Shown here: in pieces, positions 33,102 through 45,474 of the stretch | How the letters are laid out: every line of letters starts with the position of its first letter | Position numbering within the stretch: position 1 is the stretch's first letter | Source of the DNA: Porogramme epimiltina | Lineage: Eukaryota; Basidiomycota; Agaricomycetes; Polyporales; Polyporaceae | Length of the DNA stretch: 64,000 nt | NCBI GenBank assembly: GCA_900155495.1 | Contig: FTLJ01000442.1 | Coordinates: 105,677 to 169,676 of the forward strand | Direction: 5' to 3' | Made by a program: the position numbers and the translations under genes | Notes under the pieces: model-generated | Told to the model about the DNA's origin: nothing | Seen by the model: the letters and a program-made list of their open reading frames with translations, nothing else | The model's database searches: none

Positions 33102-35778
33102 ATGCAGCTCACCGCTGGAGGCAAGCCCCCACCGCCCACAGAGAAGGAGCGGGAGAACATCGAAATGTTGGCCATGGTGATGGACGGCGCAATAGACGAA
33201 TCGCACGCCCTTGTGCTCCTCCGCAAATATAACAACGACTTGGATAAGGCCGCTACCGCGCTCCTGGAGGGCGAAACGGGCGCGGACGCCCTCGACGCTT
33301 TTGCGGACCTCCCGGCACTCGAGGCCATCGATGCACCAGGCCCGGGTCCGCGCACGCCTCCCCGTAAGTCGCCGTTCTTTGTGCTCGGGGGACTGGGAGA
33401 GAAGCGAGGGGAGGGGGCTGAGGGGCGAGTGAAGGGAGCTGCGGATTGCGATGCTGAGATGCGAAGTCAGCTTCTAGGCCAGAGAACCCAGTGATCGACT
33501 TGACCGGGGACGACGACCCCGCTCTTGCGCGCGCCCTAGCGGAGTCACTTGAATACAACGATGGAGGGAGCGCTACGACATTCGGTCCGAGCACCAGAGC
33601 ACCCGACGCGAACTGGGCTATGGTCTCGTCCAACGTGAGTGGCACGCCGATGCTACCGTCAACGAGGTTAAACGCGACGCGAATCTGTTAGGCGCAGATC
33701 GGGCCACCGCAAGAGGGTATGTCGCAGGACGACCAGGCGATGAGCCGCGCGATCGAAGCGAGCTTGTCCTACAACATCGGCGAAGACGTCTACTTTGAGG
33801 CGCCACTCGAGGAAAGAGTACGCGTAGGGGATACGTGAGTTCAAGCAATTCAAAGTGGTTATATGCTAGCTCAAACAAGTATCCCAGACCTGTCGCACTC
33901 CGACCAACACTATCGGGGATGACATACGCAGCTCTCATTCTCCATGGTCTCTTCCACGTCCCACAAGTGAAGCAGGCTATTGCAAACTGGTTACCCATAC
34001 CTGTTGACGGTGCTACGGGAGTCTCCGATATTCCTGATGGGACCGGTGCGTACACTTGTGCAGCGTTGGTATGTATGAGTCATTTGACCTAGGACTAGGG
34101 CGACAGACATGGGGATTAGTTGAGTTGTTCTGCAACATGGATATCGCGCGGCTCTCCGACCTTAACGTGGACGAGGCGCTGAAGGCCTTCACCACGATGC
34201 CGTGGGGTTCCCCTGCCGACCGACCAGTCGACGTATCCACTAGTGAGTGTCCTTTCCAATTGTCGCTCGTGATAGCCTTTTCATCGTTTGTATACTAGGA
34301 TTCTATGAGAAGGTTGCGTATGTGGTAGAGAATGTACTGCAGTACAACAACGCGTACAACCCTGAACGACTGCCACGGAGGTACGTCTCGTCATCTGTTA
34401 TGTACCTTCACTTTGCTAACCGCAGCACAGGCTCATGTCATTACAACACGGATACCACGACTCTACATCCGACAACTCCAGCACCGACAGCCTCTGCTGC
34501 GTCAAAGTCAACGTCGGGACTACACCAGACACGAATGACCTCGTCTCTTCTCTGGCTGCGGAGCTTACCCCCTCGTTCTCGGATCGGCGGAGACAGGTCA
34601 TCTACGAGCCGTCGGAGGTTATTGCGTTTCAGCTGTACCGCGGGGCAGAGCAGCTGCCCTCGTACGACGCGCCGATGGGTCGCCGTACGGAACGCGAGAC
34701 GTTCAAGTACCCCAAGAGCATCTACTTGGACCAGTTCATGCACGAGTCGTACGATCTCGCAAGCTCCAAACGACAGGAACAGAAGAGGCTGCTTGCCGAG
34801 GTCAGGGCACTAGAAGATCGGAAGAAGAATCTGCTTCATTTCAACGTGGGTGGTCGAAGCAACCTTTACGTCTGCGCGGGTACTGACAGCACGGTTCAGG
34901 ATAAGGACACTTTGGCGGATCTGCGGTCAGTTCTGCACTACTACGAGAATATCGCGGACAACGACGGCAGTCCAAAGCGCGTAGAGGAGCTTCGAGTGCT
35001 GAAAGAAAAGATTTCCGGGATCATCGACAAGATTCAAGAAGAGGCAAAATGTTCGTGTCGACGACCACGTTTCTGTCTACCATTATTGATAGCTCGAGAC
35101 AGTGATCGACGTGAACATCGAGCGCATGCGGACAGAGGCGCAGAGCTTGTTGGACTGTCCTGAACTCCAAAAACACCAAGTACGGAAATTGTCGCACATC
35201 CAGTTTTCGATACTGACCTTTCCGCCTAGTATGATCTTCGCGCTGTGCTCGTCCACGATGGTCTGTTTGGGCGGAGTCATCTGTATTCTTACATCAAGCA
35301 GAAGGGGCAGTGGTGGAAGACCGTGGACTACAAGGTCACACAGGTGCGCCTACCCTACTCGCCACACTACATCGCCCTCCTAACCTTTCCCTACACCTAC
35401 AGGCATCCGAGGAGACAGTGCTCACAGACCCTACCGGTTTACACCTCGGGGCGGGCCCGTACTTCCTCATCTACAGCCGTGCCATCCCCTGGGAGGACGA
35501 GGACATGCGATCGTCATGGCCAGAGGACGTCAAGGTGCGTCCCATCTTCGTGCGCGCAGTCCCGGTCTAATCCCTAGGCCCTTCGCGTGTAGGACACCGT
35601 CAAGCACAACAACAGGACTTTCTTCAGTCAGCTCCCGCAGGACGTCCGTGAGCGCGCCGTCGACACCAACTCGCCGCCGGCGTCTCCGTCTATAGCCACG
35701 CCGTCCGAGATGACGATCTCTTCAGACGTGGCCGAGCCGCCCGAGTCGCGCGACGAGATGATGGACCTCTCCGACTAG
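33102..35778 (+). CDS. UBA/UIM protein with USP25/28-like fold, cysteine box lost
   Basis: It looks like a ubiquitin-specific protease of the USP25/28 type that has lost its nucleophile. The N-terminal [20 protein letters not shown] with [19 protein letters not shown] forms a UBA-like domain. Two ubiquitin-interacting motifs follow ([14 protein letters not shown] and [14 protein letters not shown]). The protease-like domain starts [20 protein letters not shown] and LFHVPQV, where active USPs have a GNTC-type cysteine box; here no Cys is present and Thr occupies the aligned place. Later blocks are [14 protein letters not shown], a coiled-coil-like stretch ([20 protein letters not shown]), and [20 protein letters not shown] then [16 protein letters not shown], in which the His-box histidine is kept. 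The C-terminus is acidic and Ser/Pro-rich. About eleven short introns were followed. Probably a ubiquitin-binding scaffold rather than an active enzyme; that is inference. Confidence 0.78.
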
Positions 35779-36027
35779 CGAGCGGTGGGGTGGCTGCAGG
35801 AAGATATACACGCATGGGCTGGATCTCTGGAGCGTATTGGATTAGCGGAAGATGGGTGGCCTGCGATCGTGTATCTATAGCACAAACAACACCGGTGTAA
35901 CAGTAGCAGCAATAATACAGCGCAGCGCTCAGGTCCGACAATGCGTCAGCGATAGTGTCCGCGCGGCCTCGGCAAGCATACAAGGAGTCCTTTTCTTCTC
36001 CCTCTCTTTCCCTCTCGTTTCTCATTT

Positions 36028-38984
36028 TCACCCCTGACTCTCCTCGCCATACGAGTTGCTCTTGTGCTTGGGCGTGAATGCCCACGACTCGGGCGCTGGC
36101 CCGAGGAACATTTCCGATATCCGCACCCAGTCGCGGCTGTCCCCGCTGGCAAGGAGCGTCTCTGCGCCGAGGCATCAGCAATGAATAAGGGCGTCGAAGG
36201 GCGTGCTGCTCACCGAGTTCGTCGCGTCCCTTGAATGCGGGCGCGCGTTCGTTGATGCGTGGTGGGAGGCGCTCGAGTAGGCCGATGGGGACGTAGCGGT
36301 ACTGGAAGGACAGAGCCTCGCAGAGGTACCGACGAGTTGTGTTTACGCCCGCGGTGTCCGAGCCGAAATGGCTGTAGGAGAACAAAATAGACGTCAACAG
36401 CAGTTCATAGACTCATAGTTATAGCAGGACTTACTTCAACCCATACTCGGCGTACTGGTATTCAAGAGGAGCAACGAAATGAATCGGTATGAAAAGCATA
36501 GTGCATCTTCTAAAGCTCACCTTGCGAACTAGTTCGAGTCGCTCGCGCGCACTGATATCCCACTCACGGCGTTCCTTGATCTCGGTGAAGATCCACGGTT
36601 TGATGAGCGCGCCGCGGCCGATCATTATTCCGTCGACACCGTAGTTGTCCATCTTGTGCCAGTAATCCTCTGATGAGAAGCAATCTCCGCCACCGAAGAT
36701 GGGTACCGGCGGGACTATAGAAGGGAGGTCTAGGCCCGCTCACGGAATGGAAAACAAGAGGGACGTACGGTCCTCTTCAGCCTCGCGCGCGCGGACGGCG
36801 TCGACACACTGTTTGACATAGTCCCAGTCGGCAAGCTTTGTGTAACGTTGTTGCCGTGTCCGGCCATGGAGCTTCGAACAGGGCGAGTGTCAAAAACGTC
36901 GTCGAGGTATCCCCATAAGAAAGTCCTCATACCGTGACAGCACCCACTCCCCATTCCGATCCCAGACGTGGCATAAGCTTGTGCGCAGTGTTCCGGCCGT
37001 CCTTCACACCCGTCCGGAGTTTCACGGTGACAGGAATATCCCCCAAGGCTTTGTTCATGCCTACGACAATCTTCCCTAGCCTACCAGCTGCATCCAGCAC
37101 TAAGAACGTGAGTGCAACAAGTCAGCTTCCATCGAAAGACACGGGAAGAAGGCACCTACGAGCAGAACCACTGCCAGTCTTGTACACTAGGTCTATTGGG
37201 CACCCGCAATTCACGTCAACGAAGTCGAGGTTCCCTGTGCATTCCCGGCCAATGATCTCTGCTGCTGGAACGAGCAACTGAGGCTTGCTGCCTGCGATTT
37301 GCATGCCGAAGATAGACTCGGAGGGGTGTCTACGAACTAGCGACCATTCCTCCTTCGAGGCTTGTAGGAAGGACATAGCCAAACCCACTATATGCGCGTT
37401 TCGAAATATCAGAGACCGGACATAGATGTAGAACGTTATGAAAACTCACTCTCGCCGCACGTAATGTCAGCGCCGTAGTCCACACAAATACGACGGAAAG
37501 GCTGATGACACTGAATGTTAGAAGCAGTTCCTGAAACGGGATTCAGATATTCTGCCTGACCAAGTTTCCAACAGTGGTCAAGGGTGCCAAATCTGCAACA
37601 TGTATGGGTTACTTCGTAAAGAGATAGGTACGGAGATACTTACAGGTTTTGCCGTTCCAATGAAGGCGCTTCTTTTCCATGAATCGGGATGGCACATCGG
37701 GGGTGTCGTCTTCCGGAGTCTCTACCTTGCCGGTGGACGTCGTCGTCGAAGGGATGGTAGCGCTACTCAACGAGCTTTCCGGAGCAGGCGCTGAAGCTTC
37801 CAGTGCTTCGACAGGTGTAGCCTCTTCTTCCGCCTTTTCTCCATCATTCGCATTATTCTTGAGCTCTTGTAAGTACGCATCCGCTATAGGATGTGGGTAC
37901 TACGGCGCAAATGTTATGGGAAAGCTTGAAAAGCTAGGTCAAACGGGAGCCGCGCAGTTACACACCTTTTTGGTCCTGATTTTCCTCAACGTATCTCCGT
38001 CGATGAAGTTGACCTCTGCCTCCGCTGCAGCTACGTGTGCTTTCTTGTCCTCGTCTGTGACTAGTTCAAGCTCCCCGTCCTCGCGTGCGCGAACGTGGCT
38101 CCCTAGGAATCGGCACTTGAGGCCGTGCTTGCACTCGCCTGTACGTTGATACACGGGACACGTTGTAGTCGTATCTAATGAACTCTTGGCGGAGCCACTT
38201 TCCTCCATCTCAACGTCGGGGAGGCGGACAAATGGCGGGTCATTGGTGATGTCGGTGGGAGAGGGGAAGTGGATATCTCTTGGCTTGGCTGCAAGGTATG
38301 CCGAGACGTCATGTGTAAAGCGGCACCTGGTTGAAAGGCGTCAATGCGATGTATTGCAGTTGGCGTAGGATATAGGAGAATGAGATGGCGAGCCGCGCTG
38401 GTCTCCCCCGACCGCTCTAGGCTAGGATCCAACCTCTCGGGATCCCCAACACATAAGGCACTCGGAACACGGCCGTAGCAATCCGGAACCGGGAGAAAGG
38501 AACGATGTGGACGCGTCACGGCCGCGAGTCTCGACGCAGCGCCGAAATACAAATTGGCCACAGCTAAAAGGAGAGGGACGCACTCTTGGCCAAAATCACA
38601 CTGTTTCCCGCTCGCGACTCTGTAGCAGAGCTCAACCTCGTCGCGCACCTTCTGAAACCTCCTGCCCTTGTTCGCGCCTCGCTTGTTCTTGCGCTCCTCC
38701 TTCGCGAGCTTCTTGCGCTGTGCGCCGGAAAGCCTCTTGCCGCCCTCTTCTGCGTTGCCGGCTCCGTTCGCGTCTGGACGTCCGTGGACATTCACATGGC
38801 TCGATCCGCCTTCAGCTGCATCGTCGTCTGGAATGTCTCGAAGCTGAACGGAGAGGAGGAACCTGCAGGAGTGGTTCGACTCAGGACGTCTTTACCAAGG
38901 AATGATCTCTTACTCTGGCTTGATGGCGGCTGTCCCTGGGGGAAGGGTGGAAGATGTGGTCGTAGGGCCTCCTCTGTCCGGCAT
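36028..38984 (-). CDS. DUS3: tRNA-dihydrouridine(47) synthase [NAD(P)+]
   Basis: A flavoenzyme reducing uridine 47 in the variable loop of cytosolic tRNAs. The start [17 protein letters not shown] (38984) is followed by a GT-AG intron (38912-38863) and a basic stretch ([19 protein letters not shown]). Two CCCH zinc fingers mark the DUS3 type: [16 protein letters not shown] with C...FTHDVSAYL across an intron, and [20 protein letters not shown] followed by SH. The Dus barrel follows: [33 protein letters not shown], the catalytic cysteine in [70 protein letters not shown] and [18 protein letters not shown]. It ends [10 protein letters not shown]. About ten exons, one of only about seven codons (YAEYGLK). 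The stop lies 250 bases from the convergent stop at 35778. Confidence 0.9.
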
Positions 38985-39493
38985 TGTGGGCTACTGCGCA
39001 AAAGTTATGAGGAACTCTATGCGCACGACACGGGTTGATATGAGGAGGACAATATGCGTTGGAAATTCGGGGAGCGGTTGAGCCAGCTACCAAGGCGAGC
39101 TCAGATCTACGAGAATAGATAAGATAAAGTTGCCCGTTTAGATTAGATAACTCCCAAGATCAGATGACCTGGGCTAACTCGGACTTGACCAACGTCGACG
39201 ACGCCAAGTTACGGCTCATTCTGAAGAGGCCCCAGACATGTCTACAACGTCATGTGTAAGATCATGTAATAATACTTCCCACTTCACTTTACGCATGATT
39301 AATCTACGAGCTTGCTATACCCAGCGGGTAAAGAAATTCACGCAAACACTTGCTTTTCACGGACAGGAAATGTGACGTTTGTGCGGGATGCGTGTATACC
39401 ATTCTCTATTTTTATTGACATCCTCATAGCCAACAAAGGGCAACTCAAAATTGAATACTACAAGTCTCTTCGCATCTAAGCGTGTAGTCCCCT
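38985..39493. other. intergenic region between DUS3 and a P450
   Basis: No gene is seen. It holds the promoter of DUS3 (leaving leftward) and the 3' flank of the minus-strand P450. It marks the boundary between the housekeeping block and the second P450 array. Confidence 0.5.
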
Positions 39494-41613
39494 TCAAGCG
39501 ACCTTTCCGCAGCTCGAGCGGACCAAGGCTTCAGCAGTTGCGGATCGAGGTGTAATGATACAATCGAACGGCTGGGGGTACCTATCATGCATAGTGAGCA
39601 AGCGGCACGCTGCAAAACCTAAGATACTCACGACACGATCCCGTCGGTCATCTCAACGTCTGAGTAGATGACATTGCCTTTCTCATCTCTGGGGGCTTCA
39701 ACGGAGAATGTATGCAGGATGTTCGAGAGCATGGTGAAGACGGACGCTTCTGCGAAGAGCATACCCGGACATATCCTGGGAGGAAACCAGATCAGACTTC
39801 CGGGATCAAGTTCGCACGGCAAAGACCACTGACCTGCGACCGTATCCAAATGCGATGTTCCTTGGGTCCATCACCTTGTCACTTAGCTGACCGTCCTCTA
39901 GAAACCTCTCGGGTTTGAACGCCTCCGGATCGGGGTAGTACCGAGGGTCGCGCGAATACAGCCTGCCATTAACCCCACGGTTTAAGTCGCATCACGTAGG
40001 CCGCAATGGATAGAGACACACCAAATGTTTGATACCATCACGCAACCTTTCGGGATGCGATATCCCTTGTACTCGTCTTCCTCGGTTGTGACGTGAGGTG
40101 GGGGAAGAGGCACTACGCTTCTCCACCGCAAGCACTCCTTGACCAGAGCAGAAATGTAAGGCAGCGACGGCTTGTCCTCCATCGTCGGGAGCCGGTCGGG
40201 ACCAACAACCGCATCAAGCTCCGCTTGCGCGCGCCTTTGCACGTCGGGGTTGTTGGCCATGGCTGCCATAAATGTTTGCAGCGTCGATAGAGTCTAGCAC
40301 GTCCCATGAGCGGCAGAGCATAGAAGACAAGCAGCCAGCCACAGATGCTTACCGTATCTGCTCCGCCTGCCGAGAGTCGAGACGTGCCAGCGGAAATTAA
40401 GCATCTCAAAAACTGTGATGAGAATAGACCGCACTCACCAAGGTAACCTGAAGCGACGGCGCCCCTTGCGGCCATCTCGTCTTCCCCCTCTTCTTCGATG
40501 CGCTCTATGAGCGTGCTGAACATCGATGCCGGCTGAGCCGAGCCTTCTCTCTGTCAAGGAAAGTCGATCAGCACAGTCCCCTTCCCCATGATGACCGCCC
40601 CTCCAAGCTCCAAACTCTAAATTCTTACCCTCTTCTCCGCTGCAGCCTCCCACGGCCCATCACGCACCGCACGCACAATAGGCCGCCATGCGGCAAACTC
40701 GTGCTGGAAGCCCGCCCCAGGGAGCCAGGCGGGAACGTGCCGCAGCCAGGGGAACGTCTGTACGAGGTAGCGCCCGGGCTTGAACGCGGTGTTGAAACAG
40801 TTCATCGCCTGCTCCGCTGCATGCACCCATTTAGACGCTTCACCCGTGGAGGCGTCGAGCCCGTATGCGACGCGGATGATCGTCGTCCCGATGGTCCTAT
40901 GTGGATTCGGGAGGAGTGTCAGCGGAATACGGTGGGGAGGGGGGAGGAGCGCTCAGCGAGTATTGCTTACTTCCGGCCGTGGTCGCAAAAGTCGTTCGGG
41001 CTCTCGAGGAGACGCAGGAGGTGGCGCTTCACCTCCTCGTGCTGGATGCCGAAGTAGGGCTCCACGGAGGCAGACGTCCCCAAGGAGCGACGGAACGCGC
41101 TGCGAGACTTGCGCCACTCGCTGTTGTATCGTATCATGGGCATCACCCACTCGAATTCGATCCTGGTACGCTGTGTTAATGATTTGCAAGGGGCCCAGAA
41201 CATGTAGTCAGCTTACATTTCCGCAACGTGCGTAGGGGCTCTATCAGAATAGGTAGCGGACCGCTTGTCCAAGAGGTCTATCGCGATTTCGTGAGTGCCC
41301 ATGACGATCACATCCATACCAAACGCGTTCAGGTATACGAGATCGCCTTCGAGATTGTTGATCAGCTCAGCACCCAAACGAACAGCGTAACTCAGTGCCT
41401 ACCATATTTCTGATGCAGCTCACGTAACCTGCTCGGCCGGAGAGGAAACTCTTGTAGGGTTCCCAAGAACGGGATGGGACGGGGGCCAGGGGGCAGAGGC
41501 AGCTTGCTGTGCTTAGTGTGGGGCCGCCGGAATAGAAGGAGTGCTAGTGAGAGCGCAACCACGAGAAGGGCAAGTCCCCAGCCTGGATTGTTCCTCAGGA
41601 AGTCATAAGTCAT
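39494..41613 (-). CDS. cytochrome P450 monooxygenase, type A (second array)
   Basis: The same family as the genes at 3895 and 8246 but clearly diverged, about 30 kb away and on the opposite strand. The start MTYDFLRNNPGWGLALLVV (41613) gives an anchor ending RRPHTKHSK and the hinge LPLPPGPRPIPFLGT. Exons encode FEWVMPMIRYNSEWRKSRSA, a TIGTTIIRVAYGLDASTGEA-type block (about 40900), FNTAFKPGRYLVQTFPWLRH, SMFSTLIERIEEEGEDEMAA, I-helix GGADT with TLSTLQTFMAAMANN, the K-helix KECLRWRSVVP (ExxR), PERF and FGYGRR|ICPGMLFAEASVF. The last exon is a short YPQPFDCIITPRS block ending RSSCGKVA and a stop. The heme loop has Met where relatives have Arg after CPG. All junctions inspected are GT-AG; judged intact. 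Confidence 0.84.
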
Positions 41614-42399
41614 GCTGAGTGTAGGCAGCTGGGAGTAGATGGAGGCAGGCGAAAAGAGCAGAGACGGGTACACACAAGCGGGGTGTCCTTGGCTTCAAAG
41701 TTTTGTAGAAGCGCGAAACCGGGATGGCCGGCTTGGGCGGTTACAGAGTCGCACGTTTTCAAACCCTGGTGGAGATCTTCCCGCCCTGAGATGTCTCATC
41801 TGCCAAGCGAAGCGCATATTAGCTCAAATTCGCCTCAATGACGCCGGAAAGAAAACATACTGATGACTTTATGCAAGGCTAGTGGCAGGAATGTGACGCA
41901 ACATGCCAGGTCAGAGAAAGCGCCCGGGGACGTTCGGATACCATGGGTCAGATGGGATGGGAGCACACCAAAGTCAGCCGCCCCTCATGTCATTCTAGCC
42001 GTTGTTTCACCGCACAGTTCCGTGTGTTCTTGGATGTCTAGTGGGGGGAAGGTAAGTCCACAGAAGGCCGATACGTGAGGTTTGGGTGTGCTCCGATTTG
42101 ATGGATATGGTTCGAAACCGCTCGCTAGGCGTCAACGCGTGAATGTTGAGCCGTAGTACTTGACGCGCGCATACAGTCAACCCCATGCGATTGCACAGCG
42201 ATAACCTGGGGTCATAGCTAAAAGCAGCCCACCAACCTTTACACGCCCGGCTGCAATGCGAGCATACGAGGACAAGACATGTAATAGTATGATATTAGTA
42301 CAGTAACAGTAAGTAACGACAGGCAAAGACCCCACACCCACTGATAACAGAAGCGGACTCAAGAAGGGTATGAGGGAGTGGCATCTACTCCACTGGTGT
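41614..42399. other. intergenic region, no gene seen
   Basis: About 790 bases between two minus-strand P450s. It must contain the promoter of the one starting at 41613; no clear TATA was found. Frames here have no recognisable product. Confidence 0.5.
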
Positions 42400-44563
42400 C
42401 TACACGCGCTTGTACCTCCGAATCACCATCGGCATCTGGCTACCCTTCTCCGGGGCGCTGCGGAGTATCGGCCGCTGAACGATCGCAGACTTCTTCTGGA
42501 TGTCCGCCGCGGGAACGGCGAGTTCGAACTCGAAGGCGCGCACTAGCGTGAAGAGCAGGGCCTTCATCCTGAAGGAGGGAAAGATGGTGTCAGTCTGTGG
42601 AAAGGCACGACGATTGGTAACGTAGGACATACTCGATGAGCGAGAACCGGTAGCCGATGCATGCGCGCGGACCGCCGATGAAGGAGAGAATGTGGCCCCA
42701 CACGCCCGGGATGCTCGACACGGCCTCAGGAGGGTTCTCCCAGCGCTCGGGCCTGTAAGAGTCGCGAAAGTCCACGTCAGAATCCGAGTCTATCCCAGAC
42801 GCTGCCAAATGGGGGAATAGACATACCTAAACTCGAAGGCGTCCTCGCCCCAGAGCTTCTTCAGCCTGTTGATAGCGAGGATCGGAAGGAAGATCGGCGT
42901 GCCCTTGTTTACCCTATAGAGTGCCGTCACGGGTCAGCGCTCGTGTTCGGATAAGTTCCTACACTGCACACCACACTTACCTAATGCCCTCTTGAACCTT
43001 TCCGTAGCGATCGACGAATGGCTCCGCGACAGGGATAAAGTCATCCTCCGTCGCCTCACGGAAGACGGAGGGTACGGGCGCGTGGATGCGGAGCGTCTCG
43101 CGCACGACCATGTCGAGGTACGGCAAGCTCGAGAGCTGGTCCATCGTCGGAGTTTCCGTGTCGAGCGTGAAGAGCTCCGCGCGCAGCTTGCTTTGCACCT
43201 CGGGGGCCTGCGTGAGCGCGAAGAGAGCCCACATCGTCGACGTGCTCGTCGTTTCGTGGCCGGCGACGAGGAACGTGGGCACCTCTGAAACATATGCAAT
43301 ATGAGATACAGAAGAACAGACGAAGACGAGCAAGGCTCACGGTGCAACACATCTTCGTCCGAGAGCCTCTGGCTGTCGGGGATATCGGTCGCCATGTTCG
43401 CCTTGATAAGCAGTGTGAGCAAGTCGCGCCCGCGCACGTCCTTGCGCTCAACACCGCTGCTGGTCTTCTCCTTGCTCTCCGCCAACTCGCGCATAATCGC
43501 GGCTTTCTTCTCGGCCACAAGCCCAAGTCCGATCTTCCTCATAGATTCCTGTGCCCGCTCGAACCGCCGTGCCTGCTCGTCGGGCTGTGTAACAGACGGC
43601 CCATGAATACGTGAATAACAGATTAAGACTATGTTGCAAGGCGCAGGGCACTCACGAAGACGTTCAGAATGGGGAAGAAATTCCTGAGGACTGTGAAGGG
43701 AGTGATGCGCGGGCCCTGGGGGTTGAACATCTCGCTGAAGGCCGCGTTGAGCTCGTTCGGCTCGCCATGTGGGTTCAGGTTGTCGAAGCGGTAGTTGAAG
43801 CCAGCGAGGCCGATCACGTCCAATGTCATCTTGCTCAACCAGCTCAGTATCTCAAGACGCGCCGAGTCGCCATTTTTCGTGATTTCGCCGTTCAAGACGT
43901 CGCGAAGCTGAGCGAGAATACTCAGAAGATAATACCCTCTAGGACTGATCTAAGACGCACCTCGATGGATTTGTCGACGAAAATCTCCGTAAGCTCGCGG
44001 ATCTGAGCTGGACCGAATGCCGGATTCTGGGGGCGAACACATCAGGCTGACGACATAGCGTTTGAGTAAACCATACTGAGCTTACCATTATTCTTCTTTG
44101 TTGCCGGTGCTGTTCGCCTTCCGTGAAAAGAATACCCTTTCCCAAGATCCGCGCGAGATTCACGCGGCCTTGTGCTGGCTTCTGGTAGATGTTGGAGTGC
44201 GTCAAGACGTGGTTAACCGCCCTCGTGTCCAGCGTCCACAACCGGTCCATCTGTGGTGCGCCATGCGCTGTCAGAGGGTGGATTAACGCAAGATAGCTCA
44301 AAACTTACACTCAAAACGCCCTTGTACGTAATCGTATGTGAGCCCGCCTCCGCCGCCCATCGCTCCTGAGGCACAGAGTTGTCCTCTTCCTGGATCGCCT
44401 TGCCGTTGCCCTTGAGCCAGCTGTCGTTTGGCGGACCGGGGAGGTTCCTCAGGGGAGACGTAAATTGCCGGATGATGATTGGATGGAGCTTCCAGAGGAC
44501 CGCAGCCACGATTACGAGGACTGAAGACCCTAATACCTTCGCGAGTAGTAGCAGCATCTTCAA
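42400..44563 (-). CDS. cytochrome P450 monooxygenase, type B (copy 2)
   Basis: A relative of the type B genes at 13986 and 45475. The start [19 protein letters not shown] (44563; a second ATG two codons on would serve equally) gives the anchor, then [16 protein letters not shown]. Blocks follow in order: [35 protein letters not shown] within a single exon, [39 protein letters not shown], the I-helix [20 protein letters not shown], the K-helix [13 protein letters not shown] (ETLR), [19 protein letters not shown], and the heme loop [19 protein letters not shown]. It ends [11 protein letters not shown]. Several introns present in its relatives are missing here. A TATA-like ctatatag lies at 44621-44628. 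No frame break is seen; substrate unknown. Confidence 0.85.
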
Positions 44564-45474
44564 CTCAGGCTTGTGGGTGTTGGTGGGTTACGCAGGGCCG
44601 ACGCGATGAGGTGGCGGATGCTATATAGGGGCTGTTAGACAGCCGGGGGCTGGTGTTGGGGAAGTACGTGGCCTATCGCCTGCGGTCTGCGCACTGCGTC
44701 CCTGAACTCAAATTGACGGGGTGGCGATGGACAGTGTCGACACACGGTGCCCCCAAACGAGAAGGCGACGGAGGCTGCTGCCGGTCGCACGCGCGTATGA
44801 TTGTGTGGGGTGGCCCGGATATGACTGTCCTTCGAATTTGTCGACCTGCGGTGGCGCCGTGCGACTGCGTCTCCGAGATCGGGTGTAAGGCGCAAAGGCC
44901 GGCAATTGAAGCTTTCGTATAAGAATCGAGGCGATAGGTAAGCTTTGCTTAGGACGCATGTGAATGCGTGGGATAGATGCCGTCTATGCAATCATGACGC
45001 GTAAGCGCGGCCGAGTCGGTGGCGGCGGAGAGTCTGTGCCGTGTGGCGACCTGCGGTTCGGGAGTTCCTCTTGTAGGAGTGCGTGTGCAGCAAAGTGATG
45101 CATAGAATCTCGAGCTTTCGCTGAGAATGACGAACAGCGCAGCAGGGGATAGTGGTACAGGCTTAACAACACCGGAGGGTCTTTTTCATGGATGAGTCAC
45201 TAAGTGACTGGGCGCTTCTTCGGCGTCTGGCGGCCCATATATCATTGCACGGTTTGAACCATATATACGTGTAGATATGCAAGGTTGCTCCACACATATC
45301 TCTCGGTTTCCGTAAACACATGTAAATGACTATACCGGTAAGTGGTGTGATATGGGTGCCTCAAAATCTGGCATGGTCGCGAGCTATAACACTGAGACTG
45401 CAGTCAAACGGATATCGTACACGAGACTTAGGCACTATAGCGACTGGTGGTCCTCCTGGCTCCAGTCTGCCCAT
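44564..45474. other. intergenic region between two type B P450s
   Basis: About 910 bases. The first 100 are the promoter of the gene starting at 44563. The remainder shows no supportable gene in any frame, and no obvious P450 remnant like that seen at 6130-7180. Confidence 0.5.
44621..44628 (-). promoter_or_regulatory. TATA-like element of P450 type B copy 2
   Basis: The palindromic ctatatag, read on the minus strand, lies about 60 bases upstream of the ATG at 44563 in a GC-rich setting, as expected for a core promoter. Confidence 0.45.
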
